Translations under genes and position numbers: made by a program
In this document: in pieces, positions 23,386 to 33,469 of the stretch
Position numbering within the stretch: the stretch's first letter is position 1
Layout: every line of letters begins with the position of its first letter
The notes under the pieces: generated by a model
Seen by the model: the letters and a program-made list of their open reading frames with translations, nothing else
Told to the model about the DNA's origin: nothing
Database searches by the model: none
Source: a virus
DNA: 37,081 bases
Strand: one strand, 5' to 3'
Virus record (IMG/VR): IMGVR_UViG_3300031957_003827
Location: 1-37,081 of that record

Positions 23386-23417
23386 TCGGTTTTTCGTTTT
23401 TTTGTAGCGAAAGCCGA
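23386..23417 (+). terminator. T-rich hairpin after the moron gene
   Basis: TCGG plus TTTTCG (23386-23396) can pair with CGAAAGCCGA (23408-23417) with a bulge and a wobble pair. The loop contains seven T residues. It may act as a terminator in either direction. Confidence 0.4.
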
Positions 23418-23460
23418 ATGTCGCCTAACCACCCAAGTATGACATTAACACATGCGAGCG

Positions 23461-23498
23461 GCCAGCCCCGCTAAATATCCGACAGGATATGGGGTGGC
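23461..23498 (+). promoter_or_regulatory. TAAATA-hairpin leader element, copy 11 (tail tip)
   Basis: The outer stem is GCCAgCCCC (23461-23469) with GGGGTGGC (23491-23498), one bulged G. The bulge GCTAA (23470-23474) begins TAAATA (23472-23477). The inner stem is ATATCC (23475-23480) with GGATAT (23485-23490), loop GACA. The GTG start is at 23502, and GGGGTGG in the 3' arm is its ribosome site. Confidence 0.8.
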
Positions 23499-23501
23499 AG
23501 A

Positions 23502-25756
23502 GTGAAAAGGGTTTTTCTCGCAGAGGTTACGGCGTTCGATCCGAAAGCGAAGCAGACGGTCGTGCTGCATATGTGTTCGCCCGGTCACGGCCCCGTCGCG
23601 TTCGATGATGACCACGAATATACGCCCTGCCTGATCGGTGCCCCTGCCCGCTCCATGGCGCTCACCGACAATGGCGTTCCCGGCGAAATTTCTATCGACT
23701 ATGGCACCATCGGTCTGCGCCTGAGTGCGGACATGCGTAACGCCCACTGGCCGGGTTATGATTTCGACGGCTATCCATGCCGTTTGATGTGGGGCGAATA
23801 TGGCGCACCGCTTTCCAGCTACCGACAGATCCCGGCTGGCCGTGTCGGCTCCATGTCGGTTGCCGCTGATATGGCCAACGCCCAGCTACCGTTGCTCGGT
23901 CCAGAAGCCGAATTGAAGAAGGAGGTTCTGAAATCCTCCTACGCAGGCACTGGTGCATCGGAGAGCCTTGCGGATTTCAAAGGCCAATTGAAGCCCTTCG
24001 CCATCGGCACTGTCGAGAACATCGAACCGCCCATGTTCGACATGGAATATCTGGTCTATCAGTATCATGGCTATGGCCCGACCGGCGATGTCTTGGCCGT
24101 TTACGAGAACGCTCTGCCCCTCGGTGCTGCGAGATATACCGTCGCCAGCTATGAGGAACTGATCGGCCTCACCGCTAAGCAGCTACCCCCGGGAACTTGG
24201 GCTAAGGCTCCAGCCGTCGGCATGTATCGCCTTGGTGCAGAGCCGTTCGGCAAGATCACCGCTGACGTGATCGGCGCAACCGATAGGGGCCAGCCACTCA
24301 GCAGCTTTGGCGCGATTGCCGCATGGATGCTGCGGGAAATCGCGGGTGTTCCTGCGGACAAGATCGACACGGATGGAGCAGAAGCCCTCGACCGCGATTT
24401 TCCCCACACATGGGGCAACTATCTCGACGGCCGGGACGAGCCGGAGGACGACAGTGATCCGGCGATCAGCGTCGGTGACTTCCTCCGCGAAGCGGCCTCG
24501 CACGTCGCGGCATATGTATTTCCTGACCGCGATGGCATCTGGCGCTTTGGCAGGAACGTCAGCAGCAAAGCCCCGATCATGCTACGCCAATCAAAAGCGT
24601 CGGCACCTGTCGTTCTCAGCATTGCAATGCCTGCGACCGCGACCCGCGCCCATAAGGTCCGTGTCGGTAGTCGCCGCTGCTTCGTCACTCATAGTGACGA
24701 CGAGATTTCGTCCGCATTGAAGGATGCAGTTGATGAAGCGGTCAATGGCGTCGGGCAAAAGGTCGATGAGGTTCAGGCTGGTGTCGATGACATCCGCAAG
24801 AACTTCAAATCGCTCGTCCTGCCCGCAATGGTCGAGCCGATTGCCGACCTGAAAGAACTCAATCTCAAATATGGCGAGGCTATCGGCAAGGCGCAGGGCG
24901 CACTCCATCGCGAGAACCACATCGCGATCACCGCCCTCGGGACCCGAGTAGATGAAAACGGCAATCTGGTAGCCGAGCAAATCACTCAGCTTACCAGCCG
25001 CGTCGAAAACGGCGAGGAAACGGTCGAGGCCGGGTTTAAGAATGTCCGCGAGACTATTGCGGGATTGGACTTCGCTTCGGCCTCCGAAGTGACGCAGATG
25101 ATCGCCGAATATGGCGAGGATGTGAGTGCCGCCTTCAGAGAGGAACGTCGCGTCCGTGCTGAGGACGACGAGGCGCTGGCGGAAAGCATCACTGACATGG
25201 GCGTCCGCATTGGAGACACGGAAGGCAAGATCAGCGAGCTGGAACGGATCGTCATCGATGAAGGTGGAGACGGAGCCCTCGCGGAGCGCATCGAGGAACT
25301 AGGCGTCAAGATCGAGGATGAGACAGAAGCCCGCGAAGCCGCCATTCAGGGAATTGAGCGGGCTTATATCGACGCAGACGGGGTGGTCGCAGAAAGCGTA
25401 AAAACCCTGAGCAGCAGTGTCTTCGATGAGGCAAGCGGCAACAGCATCGTGTCCATTATCAAGGCCAACGCCAAAACGCAGGTTGATGACAACGGCGCAA
25501 GGGCTGAGCAAATCAACGCGATTAACACTCGCCTCAATCCCCAGAACGGGGCCAGCTACGAACAGAATGTCCAGCTCATCAGCGACATCAACGGGCTGAT
25601 GAGCAGCCAAGTCACGTTCAAGGTCCAGACGGAAGTAAACGGCACCAAGGTCGTGGGCGGATTGGGCATCATCAACCAGAATGGCTACGTCGATACCGCG
25701 TTCACCACCGATGCGTTTTCCATCTGGACCCCGACCGGAAAGCAACCTCTGCTGAT
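23502..25756 (+). pseudogene. Tail-tip / host-specificity protein, 5' part (split by IS21 element)
   Basis: This encodes the first 751 residues of a tip protein that is 932 residues when the insertion is removed. The N-terminal part (about 1-380) is a globular hub-like region (FLAEVTAFDPKAKQTVVLHM, IPAGRVGSMSVAADMANAQL, ISVGDFLREAASHVAAYVFP). The remainder is a long coiled coil (VDEAVNGVGQKVDEVQAGVD, ITQLTSRVENGEETVEAGFK) leading to a gpJ-type DUF1983-like end (GLGIINQNGYVDTAFTTDAF, then SIWTPTGKQPLLI). In the present state, translation runs 16 codons into the insertion element and stops at 25770-25772, giving a 756-residue truncated product. The start is GTG with GGGGTGG upstream. Confidence 0.8.
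25750..25756 (+). repeat. Target-site duplication, left copy
   Basis: TGCTGAT directly precedes the left IS end and is repeated at 28246-28252 directly after the right end. Seven bases is within the 4-8 bp range of IS21-family elements. Confidence 0.85.
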
Positions 25757-25866
25757 TGTTGATTGCCACTGAGATGTGACCCGGGGGCGCTATAAGTTTC
25801 CACTGAGAATTGACCCATGTTTCCCTCCCCTCCGGCTGTCAGTCGGAGGGTCTCGGAGTGATCAAC

Positions 25867-27387
25867 ATGGACTTACTCAGTGTGATCCGCCGATGGCATT
25901 TCCGGCAGGAGATTTCCATTCGGGAGATCAAGCGACGGACCGGCCTATCGCGCAACACCATTCGCAAATACCTGCGTTCCGATGCGGTGGAGCCCAGTTT
26001 CAAGGTTCCGGTGCGCCCCAGCAAACTCGATCCCTTCGCGGACAAGCTGTCGGCTTGGCTGCGGGTGGAATCCAAGAAATCCCGCAAGCAGAAGCGGACC
26101 GCCAAGCAACTCTACGTGGATCTGGTGGAGCTGGGTTACGATGGCTCCTATAACCGGGTGGCCGCGTTGGCCCGCCGATGGCGGACCGAGCTTCAGTATG
26201 AACAGCAGACTAGCGGACGCGGGACGTTCGTTCCTTTGGCTTTCCAGCCTGGCGAGGCCTTCCAGTTCGACTGGAGCGAGGATTATGCCGTGCTGGACGG
26301 CAAAGTGACGAAACTGCAGGTCGCTCATACCAAACTCGCGCATAGTCGCGCCTTCATCGTGCGAGCCTATCTGCTTCAAACCCATGAGATGCTGTTCGAC
26401 GCGCTGACGCAGGCATTCCGGGTGCTGGGTGGTGTGCCGCAGCGCGGCATCTTCGACAACATGAAGACCGCTGTCGACAAGATCGGGACGGGGAAGGCGC
26501 GGCAGGTCAATGCCAGGTTCGCTGCAATGGCCAGCCATTATCTTTTCGAGACGGATTTCTGCAATCCGGCTTCTGGCTGGGAGAAGGGTCAGGTCGAGAA
26601 GAATGTCCAGGATGCCCGGCGCCGGTTGTGGCAACCGATGCCCAGCTTCCCTGATCTGGCTGAACTGAACGCCTGGCTGGAAGCTCAATGCATCGCCCAA
26701 TGGAGCGAGATCCAGCATGGCGCCATGCCCGGCACTGTGGCCGATGTGCATGCCGAGGAAGTGCCCTGCCTGATGCCGCTGGGCCGGCCCTTCGATGGCT
26801 TTGTCGAGCAGATCAAGCGCGTATCGCCAACTTGCCTTATCGCCTTCGACCGCAACCGCTATTCGGTGCCTGCTTCGTTCGCGAACCGTCCGGTCAGCCT
26901 GAGGATTTACCCGGATCGTCTTGTCATAGCGGCCGAAGGCCAGATCGTATGCGAACATGCCCGGCTTATCGATCGTTCTCATAACAAGCCGGGACGCACA
27001 ATCTATGACTGGCGGCATTATCTGGCGGTGATCCAGCGCAAGCCCGGCGCCCTGCGCAATGGTGCACCCTTTCTCGAGATGCCTGAGGCCTTTCGGGAGT
27101 TACAGGGCCATCTGCTCAAGCGCCCAGGCGGCGACCGAGAGATGGTCGAGATCCTGTCCCTGGTTCTTCATCACGACGAGCAGGCTGTCCTGAGGGCGGT
27201 TGAGTTAGCCCTGGAAGCTGGTGTCGCCACCAAGACCCACGTTCTCAACGTGTTGCACCGACTGATCGATGGCAAGGCGCCTCCAGCAGCGCCGATCGAT
27301 GCGCCTCAGGCACTGCGTCTGACGCAGGAGCCCGAGGCCAATGTCGTTCGCTATGACAGGCTGAGGGAGATCCGCCATGCGTCATGA
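25867..27387 (+). CDS. istA: IS21-family transposase IstA
   Basis: The 506-residue DDE transposase begins [20 protein letters not shown], with GGAG 8 bases upstream; the frame is open from 25810 but the family start is here. The N-terminal helix-turn-helix ([16 protein letters not shown]) binds the element ends. The integrase-core catalytic residues are visible in AFQFDWSED (first Asp), [13 protein letters not shown] (second Asp) and [11 protein letters not shown] (Glu). The C-terminal beta-barrel region begins near [20 protein letters not shown]. The length is normal. It overlaps istB by 11 bases. It cuts and joins the element ends with IstB as regulator. Confidence 0.95.
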   Translation: MDLLSVIRRWHFRQEISIREIKRRTGLSRNTIRKYLRSDAVEPSFKVPVRPSKLDPFADKLSAWLRVESKKSRKQKRTAKQLYVDLVELGYDGSYNRVAALARRWRTELQYEQQTSGRGTFVPLAFQPGEAFQFDWSEDYAVLDGKVTKLQVAHTKLAHSRAFIVRAYLLQTHEMLFDALTQAFRVLGGVPQRGIFDNMKTAVDKIGTGKARQVNARFAAMASHYLFETDFCNPASGWEKGQVEKNVQDARRRLWQPMPSFPDLAELNAWLEAQCIAQWSEIQHGAMPGTVADVHAEEVPCLMPLGRPFDGFVEQIKRVSPTCLIAFDRNRYSVPASFANRPVSLRIYPDRLVIAAEGQIVCEHARLIDRSHNKPGRTIYDWRHYLAVIQRKPGALRNGAPFLEMPEAFRELQGHLLKRPGGDREMVEILSLVLHHDEQAVLRAVELALEAGVATKTHVLNVLHRLIDGKAPPAAPIDAPQALRLTQEPEANVVRYDRLREIRHAS

Positions 27388-28156
27388 CCCTGCCAGCGCT
27401 GCGGTCATCGTCATGTTGCGCAGCCTCAAGATGTTCGGCATGGCTCAGGCCGCCGACGAACTGATCCAGCAGGGCGCGCCTGCCTTCGATGCTGCCTTGC
27501 CGATGTTGGCTGGGCTCCTGAAAGCAGAAATGGCCGAGCGGGAGGTCAGGTCCATCGCCTATCAGATCAAGGCGGCCCGCTTCCCGGCCTACAAGGATCT
27601 GGCTGGCTTTGATTTTGCCGCCAGCGAGATCAATGAAGCCCTAGTGCGTCAACTTCACCAGGGCGACTTCATGGAAAACGCCGACAACGTCGTGCTGATC
27701 GGCGGGCCCGGAACCGGCAAAAGCCATATCGCAACGGCGCTGGGCGTCCAGGCTGTCGAACATCACCGCAAGAAGGCCCGCTTCTTCTCCACGGTCGATC
27801 TCGTCAATGCGCTTGAGCAGGAAAAGACCTTGAACCGGTCCGGCCAACTGGCAGAACGCCTGCTACGCCTCGACCTGCTCATCCTCGATGAGCTGGGCTA
27901 CCTGCCCTTCAGCCCATCAGGCGGCGCCATGCTCTTCCATCTGCTCAGCAAGCTGTACGAGCGCACCAGCGTCGTCATCACCACCAACCTGAGCTTCAGC
28001 GAATGGTCCGGCGTGTTCGGCGATGCCAAGATGACAACCGCGCTGCTCGATCGGCTTACCCACCACTGCCACATCCTGGAGACCGGAAACGATAGCTTCC
28101 GCTTCCGCGCCAGCACCGCTGCACCCAAAACCAGAAAGGAGAAGCCAGCATCTTGA
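27377..28156 (+). CDS. istB: IS21-family helper ATPase IstB
   Basis: The 259-residue AAA+ ATPase is related to DnaC. The N-terminal helical domain ([20 protein letters not shown]) is followed by Walker [10 protein letters not shown] (about residues 112-120), Walker [10 protein letters not shown], sensor-1 region [10 protein letters not shown] and an arginine-containing C-terminal part ([20 protein letters not shown]). It selects target DNA and activates IstA. Translation is coupled to istA by an 11-base overlap. It looks intact. Confidence 0.95.
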   Translation: MRHDPASAAVIVMLRSLKMFGMAQAADELIQQGAPAFDAALPMLAGLLKAEMAEREVRSIAYQIKAARFPAYKDLAGFDFAASEINEALVRQLHQGDFMENADNVVLIGGPGTGKSHIATALGVQAVEHHRKKARFFSTVDLVNALEQEKTLNRSGQLAERLLRLDLLILDELGYLPFSPSGGAMLFHLLSKLYERTSVVITTNLSFSEWSGVFGDAKMTTALLDRLTHHCHILETGNDSFRFRASTAAPKTRKEKPAS

Positions 28157-28245
28157 ACCTGCCGGTCATCGGCAGCACATAACCCGTACCCACCAGGGTC
28201 ACTTCTCAATGGAAACCCCGGGTCACATCTCAGTAGCAATCAACA

Positions 28246-28252
28246 TGCTGAT
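28246..28252 (+). repeat. Target-site duplication, right copy
   Basis: TGCTGAT is identical to 25750-25756. Removing the element plus this copy joins ...CTGAT to CTTGGAC and restores the reading frame PLLILDGNGLRV. Confidence 0.85.
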
Positions 28253-28796
28253 CTTGGACGGTAACGGGTTGCGAGTGAATAACGCCTTTATTGGCACCAT
28301 CACCGGCACAAATCTCAAGGTCACGAACGCCAGCATCGATAACCTGACCATCTCAGGCGATAAGTTCGAACCTGCGGCTGTTACAAGCGTCGGCAGCTTC
28401 GAACACAACTATAATGGCTACCGCAACAACTCCACTTCTGATTGGCAATATCTAGGAGGCAACGCATCGCTTGCGCCAAAGGCGCTAATCCGTTCGGGCA
28501 ATGGTGGGAGCAAGACGCTTATCACTTGTATGGGCGTTTATGCCCGCGATGGTGGCGATGACGATAACCTCAACACCTGTGTTGAGCGCCGGGGTGGCGA
28601 TGGAACGGTGCTCCTGACAGAACGCACCAATGTCCAAGTCCAAAGTGGCAATCGCACTTTTGCCTATCAGTGGGTTGATAACAATGTGAAGGATAATACC
28701 GATTACGAGTATATCTTCGTTCACCGCAAGATCGGCAGCGATGGTTCACCATACTGGTATAACGTGACTTTCAATGCCGTTTGTTTCAAAAAATAA
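28253..28796 (+). pseudogene. Tail-tip / host-specificity protein, 3' part (split by IS21 element)
   Basis: This encodes the last 181 residues of the interrupted tip protein. It starts inside the conserved LILDGNGLRVNNAFIGTITG segment, which matches the 'v.in.a.I..A.I....I' repeat after the DUF1983-like region of gpJ proteins. A receptor-facing C-terminal domain ends WYNVTFNAVCFKK or similar (YWYNVTFNAV). The frame is exactly continuous with 23502-25756. An ATG at 28245, straddling the IS end, could in principle start a short fragment, but no ribosome site is evident there. The downstream fibre accessory gene follows after ten bases. Confidence 0.8.
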
Positions 28797-28806
28797 GGAG
28801 AGATAG

Positions 28807-29571
28807 ATGAACTATCTCCAATACCACATCGCCAGCGGATCGGTGGTCGCACAGGTTGAAATGGACCCTCGCTTCGCGATTGACCGAGACGGATATGGTT
28901 ATGCGGCTGGCACGGGGACGCAGGATCGGCATTGGGTCGATAGTGGCGCAATTTGCGCGCGAAGCCCCTACGATGCTCATTCAGGCCCATCTTATATTGA
29001 GCAGGGCGCAGCCCCTATCCCCGTGATGACCCGCCTGCCTGACCCTTGCTGGGCACGGATCAGGGGCACAGGAAATCAGCCATTTAGTGAGCGATTTGTC
29101 CGCGTCGAAGGTGGGACGCTGATGTTCGTCCCTGAAATAACTGGAACCTATTCGGTCACACTTGAAGGGCAATACAGCTCAGCCGCGAAGACATTCGAGA
29201 TTGTCAGTCTCGATCAATTCAAGGTCCGCAGGAACGACGAGGTGTCCGATCAGAAAATGGTCGCGTTGTCGGGCGGTATGATCCTCGATGGCCACCGTTG
29301 GGATACTGATCCAGCCGCGCAATTGAGCATCAACAGTATGGCCAGTGCGGCAAACGCCGGTATCCCCCTACCCGCCGACTTTTACTGGACCACATACGAC
29401 AATGCCGATGTGCCATTTGCCAAAGATAATTTGTTGGCGTTGAGCGCGGCGGTCGCGGCTTTCAATTTCGCAGTCCATGACCGTAGTCGCGTCTTAAAGA
29501 GCCAAATTGCGGCAGCCACCACTATCGGCGAGGTCGAGGCCATCGACGTCACGGCAGGCTGGCCCAACTAG
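28807..29571 (+). CDS. Tail fibre accessory protein with DUF4376-like C-terminus
   Basis: The 254-residue protein has a strong ribosome site (AAGGAG, 8 bases before the ATG). The N-terminal two-thirds is beta-rich (ETFEI-type strands such as GTYSVTLEGQYSSAAKTFEI). The last 95 residues (GHRWDTDPAAQLSINSMASA, then FYWTTYDNADVPFAKDNLLA, ending IGEVEAIDVTAGWP) fit DUF4376, a domain found in fibre-associated proteins of many phages and thought to aid fibre assembly. It lacks the TAAATA hairpin and probably depended on read-through of the tip gene, so polarity from the insertion may reduce it. Confidence 0.75.
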   Translation: MNYLQYHIASGSVVAQVEMDPRFAIDRDGYGYAAGTGTQDRHWVDSGAICARSPYDAHSGPSYIEQGAAPIPVMTRLPDPCWARIRGTGNQPFSERFVRVEGGTLMFVPEITGTYSVTLEGQYSSAAKTFEIVSLDQFKVRRNDEVSDQKMVALSGGMILDGHRWDTDPAAQLSINSMASAANAGIPLPADFYWTTYDNADVPFAKDNLLALSAAVAAFNFAVHDRSRVLKSQIAAATTIGEVEAIDVTAGWPN

Positions 29572-29580
29572 GTGCCCGAC

Positions 29581-29613
29581 CCCGCATAAATATCAGCAAA
29601 ACTGATAGGCGGG
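29581..29613 (+). promoter_or_regulatory. TAAATA-hairpin leader element, copy 12 (large fibre)
   Basis: Outer stem CCCGC (29581-29585) pairs with GCGGG (29609-29613). The bulge ATAAA (29586-29590) leads into inner stem TATCAG (29591-29596), which pairs with CTGATA (29602-29607), loop CAAAA. TAAATA spans 29587-29592. The ATG is at 29626, with GGGAG 10 bases upstream overlapping the 3' arm. Confidence 0.8.
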
Positions 29614-29625
29614 AGCGATCCAAAT

Positions 29626-32600
29626 ATGGACTTTGATTTTGATACGGCGGGCACCGTCAGCGTTGCCAATGGATCGATTGCGGTTGTCGGCACCGGCACC
29701 AATTGGGTCGCAAACTATCCCGGCTTGGAACTCAATATCGACGGGCTGAACTACCCCGTCAAAAGCGTGAACAGCAAATCCAGCATCACGCTCGTTCACC
29801 CCTTCCCCGGCCAGACGGCAGCGAACAAAGCCTATACCATCGTCCCCGTGCATCCCAACCCGAACACCGTCACACAGTCGGTCACGACCATGATCGAGAA
29901 GTCGGCCGATCTCTATGACCGCGCTCTCGACATTATCGAGAATGGCGTCGATGGCGGCGATTCCGCTTACGAGACAGCGGTAAAGAATGGCTTCGTCGGC
30001 ACCGAACAGCAGTGGCTCGATAGTCTGAAAGGCCGCGATGGTTCGCAGGTCGGCCTTGGCGCGGTCGTCAACATCAAGGAGGTCGCGCCAATCCCTCCGG
30101 GCGCGTCTGGCTATCAGCTTATCGTTCCCGTGACTGTGGGCGATCCACCCCTGAACCTGACGCAGACAGCGCAGGTCATCATCCCGACCGACAAGCCAGA
30201 TTCTGGCATCGCAATCTGGGCCAAGTCCACAACGAGCGGCCTCGCTGTCGTGCTGGGTCTGGTCAATGCGCCCATCCCTCTGCCACCCGGTTCAGACGAA
30301 GAACTGGACCTGTCCGGTTCGGGCACCGTCTATGGCGATCCCGGCACGATCTTCCCGCTAGGGATCTACCTCGCCGGTTCGACCTCCAGCTTCACCCTCA
30401 CTGCGCCGTCCGGCTTTCCGCTCCGTATCGAGCGCCGCAATGACATCACGGTCCCGGTCGCAAGCGGCTGGACGATCACGAATGCCGGTAGCCCATGGCT
30501 GGTCAGCGGTGACGCCGTTGGCGCATCGAACGTCCTCTATAAGCGCGTCTATGGCTCCACTGATGACAGTGCCATGACAAATGGCCGTCTGCGTCTGATG
30601 AAGGGCGTCTATCTCATCACCGATCCGCTCGGCCTGACATTCAAGCAGACGACCGATGATGGCACGACGCAGACACCGCCCAGCATTCGCATGACCTTTA
30701 GCGGCGTGGTGAATGAGGAATATCCGATCCTCGCCACGATGTATGAGTATAACGTGGGCAAGTTCGAGTTGCGCCGCCATTGGGCTGGCTCCAGCACCCT
30801 CGTCGTCACGATCGGTCGCGGCAACTCCGAGACCCAGATTGTCAGCGCCGATGATCCGGCGTTCGCGGCTGGCTCGCTCAAATCATGGTCGGTAGAGTTT
30901 ATCGACAACGTGGGCGGCCCCGGCGGCACCGTGCGCTTCTACAGCGACGGCATCCAGATCGGGCCTGACCAGACCAGCGAAGTGAAGCTGCGCGTCACGC
31001 CCGCAATGTGCCTGGAGTGTAACTCGTCGGGCAACAACACTAGCGACAGCCAGAACAATCTGGAGGTCGCCTCGCTCAATGTGGCTTACGGGCGCCCCGA
31101 TGTTCAGAGTAGCTATGATGTCGCGGCTTCCGGCCCGATCAGCGCGGCAGACCTGCAAATGCTGTGCGTAGATGCGCGCGGATACTCGACGCCGCAGGCA
31201 CCCGTCACCATCCGCTATCAAGCGACTGGCCAAGACCCCTATGACCTTGAGGTAGTTGTCGGGGACATGATCGTTCCAGCCGGTCGCGCCTACAAGGTCG
31301 TCCTTGAGGACTGGTCAAGCGGTGAAGGCGTCGCTCATCCGAACGAACTCATCATGACGCGTCCAGCCGCGCAGAATTGCCGCTTTGAAGATAGCAGCCT
31401 CTATGGGGCGCAGGCTCCATGGACGGAGGTTCTGCCCAAGGGCGCTGTGCCCAATATCGGCGGCATCAACTATTACTGCGAAGGCATCCGAATGGGCACC
31501 TACGTCCAGTTCCAGCTTGGTTATGATTGGGACACGACGACCATGCCGTCCAACCCCTTTGGCGATCCGCAGGGCAAGAACAGCTACATGGTGCCGCACA
31601 AATGGCTGATCTACGACAATGCAGGCGCTCTGCTGGGTCGCATCGAACAGCCCAATGGCCAGCCGCTGAATACCGCAGCGTCGCCGGTATCGTGGAGCGG
31701 CACGCTCGACGGGCGCGCCAATCCCATGGTGACTGCCGCGAACAAATGGTATCCCAAGGGCACGGTGCGATCCGGCATTATCTGGCGTTCCCATGCACAG
31801 CCGCCAGCCTATAGCCAGCAGGACATTTGGAATCGCGTTCCGACCTATGATGTGGCGGTGCCGTTTGGATCGCAGGGCGCAGCATCGGTCAATGGCGGCG
31901 ATCTTCGCGCTGGCACGGGTGAGCAGCTAAACGGCTTTGCGAACTACCGCTGGATGCCTTGGGAAAGCAGCACCTACAACGATCTCATCGCGGCAGGCCA
32001 GAACACGCTAAACCCGTGGAAGTTCGGCAGCGACCAGAATGGCATGGTTCCCAACGCCAACGTCTGGCTCAAATATACGCCGTTCAACCAGATGGGCCGC
32101 TCGCCCATTACTGGTCCGGGCGGTGTGCGTGATGACCGCCAGATTATGGCTGAGCCGGTGGCCCGCTATGCGCGAGACGTGACGATCAAGCGCCCGCACG
32201 ACAATCGTGACATGAAGCAAATCGCGCTCGACTATCTGACCGGCTATGCGAGTGATCCCTTCCATTGCTTTGAGAATGGCAGGCTGACGCCGCTCTTCAA
32301 GGGCGATGCCCGCCGCAACATCACCCTGCGAAACCACTATTATGGTGGTGGTGAGAGCGGGACGCCCAATGAGCGCGCCTATTATATTCAGGGTGGTCGC
32401 CCCTATGAATTTGTGACGGCCAACAATCCGCTGCGCGTTCAGGTGCCCTATGGTGGCGTAGCGTCCGACAAGCCCTATTTCGGCACCAACCAGATTGACC
32501 AAGATCACGCACACCAGTTTCCGCACTGGGGGTCGTTGTTGTGGCAGTCGCCTGAGTTTGCGATGCTCGGTCACAAATTCGGCGATCAGGCCCGCCTCTA

Positions 32601-33453
32601 CCTGCCATGGATTTTGAACAACGCATGGGGTGAAGCCGGCGAGTTCGCATCGCGCGGCGCGGCTTGGAAATATATGCACGCCGCATTGGCGTGGAAGACC
32701 GGCTCCAGCAATTCGAGCAGGCTCTACAGCCGTGCGGAGATTCTCGATTGGGTCGTGTTCGACTTTGAGAGCTTCTTTGACGCCTTCTGGGACAGCACTC
32801 CCGGCTTCCTCAATCCGCCCGCCAATATCAGCGGCGGCGGCAACAATGCCATTTTCGCTGGCGCGCAACGCTTCGGCCCGTGCCTGTGGAGCGATGATTA
32901 TGGCCTCTGGCAGCACGACTTCATGATCGGCTATTGGATGAGCGCCCTTCATGCGGCTGAGAAGCTGGGCTTCAATCAGGCGCTTCGCGATGCGTCTGCC
33001 AAGGCTAAGGCTGTCGTGGATTGGCTCATCACCATGCACCAAAAGCGTATCACTGGCAGGCTCAACGGCGGGATGCAGGTCAACAGCGTCGATATTGAAT
33101 ATACGATGCCCCTGTGGCCCCCGCAGATGATCGCCGCCGCTGGGGGCAATGTCTCGGCCCTACCCCAGACTTATGCTGCTGTGGCAACCGCACAGGGCAA
33201 CGGCAAGGCTCCTAGCTGGGATGCTTGGAGCGGTGGCAGCCGTGATGGTCAGGCTATGGATCAGCTTTTGGCTGGTCCATCCTTGCTCCGCGATATGGGT
33301 CGCACGGATGGCGACCTCATCACAGCCGAGACTACCGCACTCGCCTACCGCCAGAGCAAAATCGACAGCGAAACGGCCAAGGGCGCGCAAGACGCTGGCA
33401 GCGGTTGGTTTTACTATCACCAAACGACCAACAATCCGCCAAGGAAGTCCTGA
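29626..33453 (+). CDS. Large tail fibre / putative polysaccharide-degrading receptor-binding protein
   Basis: This 1275-residue protein is the largest in the window. The start (MDFDFDTAGTVSVANGSIAV, then GTGTNW) and the segment AVKNGFVGTEQQWLDSLKGR are standard phage fibre elements that attach to the tail and link to the distal part. Residues about 340-500 look like a beta-sandwich lectin-like domain (IRMTFSGVVNEEYPILATMY). The C-terminal 550 residues are Trp/Tyr/His-rich with many helices (FPHWGSLLWQSPEFAMLGHK, RGAAWKYMHAALAWKTGSSN, MIGYWMSALHAAEKLGFNQA). This resembles an (alpha/alpha) toroid as in polysaccharide lyases and glycosidases. An enzyme acting on host exopolysaccharide is a reasonable inference, not a demonstrated match. 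Confidence 0.75.
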   Translation: MDFDFDTAGTVSVANGSIAVVGTGTNWVANYPGLELNIDGLNYPVKSVNSKSSITLVHPFPGQTAANKAYTIVPVHPNPNTVTQSVTTMIEKSADLYDRALDIIENGVDGGDSAYETAVKNGFVGTEQQWLDSLKGRDGSQVGLGAVVNIKEVAPIPPGASGYQLIVPVTVGDPPLNLTQTAQVIIPTDKPDSGIAIWAKSTTSGLAVVLGLVNAPIPLPPGSDEELDLSGSGTVYGDPGTIFPLGIYLAGSTSSFTLTAPSGFPLRIERRNDITVPVASGWTITNAGSPWLVSGDAVGASNVLYKRVYGSTDDSAMTNGRLRLMKGVYLITDPLGLTFKQTTDDGTTQTPPSIRMTFSGVVNEEYPILATMYEYNVGKFELRRHWAGSSTLVVTIGRGNSETQIVSADDPAFAAGSLKSWSVEFIDNVGGPGGTVRFYSDGIQIGPDQTSEVKLRVTPAMCLECNSSGNNTSDSQNNLEVASLNVAYGRPDVQSSYDVAASGPISAADLQMLCVDARGYSTPQAPVTIRYQATGQDPYDLEVVVGDMIVPAGRAYKVVLEDWSSGEGVAHPNELIMTRPAAQNCRFEDSSLYGAQAPWTEVLPKGAVPNIGGINYYCEGIRMGTYVQFQLGYDWDTTTMPSNPFGDPQGKNSYMVPHKWLIYDNAGALLGRIEQPNGQPLNTAASPVSWSGTLDGRANPMVTAANKWYPKGTVRSGIIWRSHAQPPAYSQQDIWNRVPTYDVAVPFGSQGAASVNGGDLRAGTGEQLNGFANYRWMPWESSTYNDLIAAGQNTLNPWKFGSDQNGMVPNANVWLKYTPFNQMGRSPITGPGGVRDDRQIMAEPVARYARDVTIKRPHDNRDMKQIALDYLTGYASDPFHCFENGRLTPLFKGDARRNITLRNHYYGGGESGTPNERAYYIQGGRPYEFVTANNPLRVQVPYGGVASDKPYFGTNQIDQDHAHQFPHWGSLLWQSPEFAMLGHKFGDQARLYLPWILNNAWGEAGEFASRGAAWKYMHAALAWKTGSSNSSRLYSRAEILDWVVFDFESFFDAFWDSTPGFLNPPANISGGGNNAIFAGAQRFGPCLWSDDYGLWQHDFMIGYWMSALHAAEKLGFNQALRDASAKAKAVVDWLITMHQKRITGRLNGGMQVNSVDIEYTMPLWPPQMIAAAGGNVSALPQTYAAVATAQGNGKAPSWDAWSGGSRDGQAMDQLLAGPSLLRDMGRTDGDLITAETTALAYRQSKIDSETAKGAQDAGSGWFYYHQTTNNPPRKS

Positions 33454-33469
33454 TCCGGGTCTGACGACA

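Larger units (their letters stand above)
25757..28245 (+). mobile_element. Complete IS21-family insertion sequence
   Basis: The 2489-bp element begins TGTTGATTGC and ends GCAATCAACA. Its 30-bp terminal inverted repeats (25757-25786 and 28216-28245) differ at one position. Additional shared 20-base subterminal repeats (TTTCCACTGAGAATTGACCC on the left; TTTCCATTGAGAAGTGACCC, read inward, on the right) are typical of IS21, whose ends carry multiple transposase sites. It encodes overlapping istA and istB and is flanked by the duplication TGCTGAT. All parts look intact, so it may be active. Confidence 0.93.

Noticed and set aside
25945-27018. Long opposite-strand frame of 357 codons
   Set aside because: It lies wholly within istA, which has all the transposase motifs; it is a shadow frame.
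25757-28245. IS21 element first seemed to end at TGAGATG...CATCTCA with no target duplication, suggesting a rearrangement between two elements
   Set aside because: The inverted repeats extend outward to TGTTGATTGC...GCAATCAACA. With these ends a perfect 7-bp duplication (TGCTGAT) appears and the host gene joins in frame, so it is a simple insertion.
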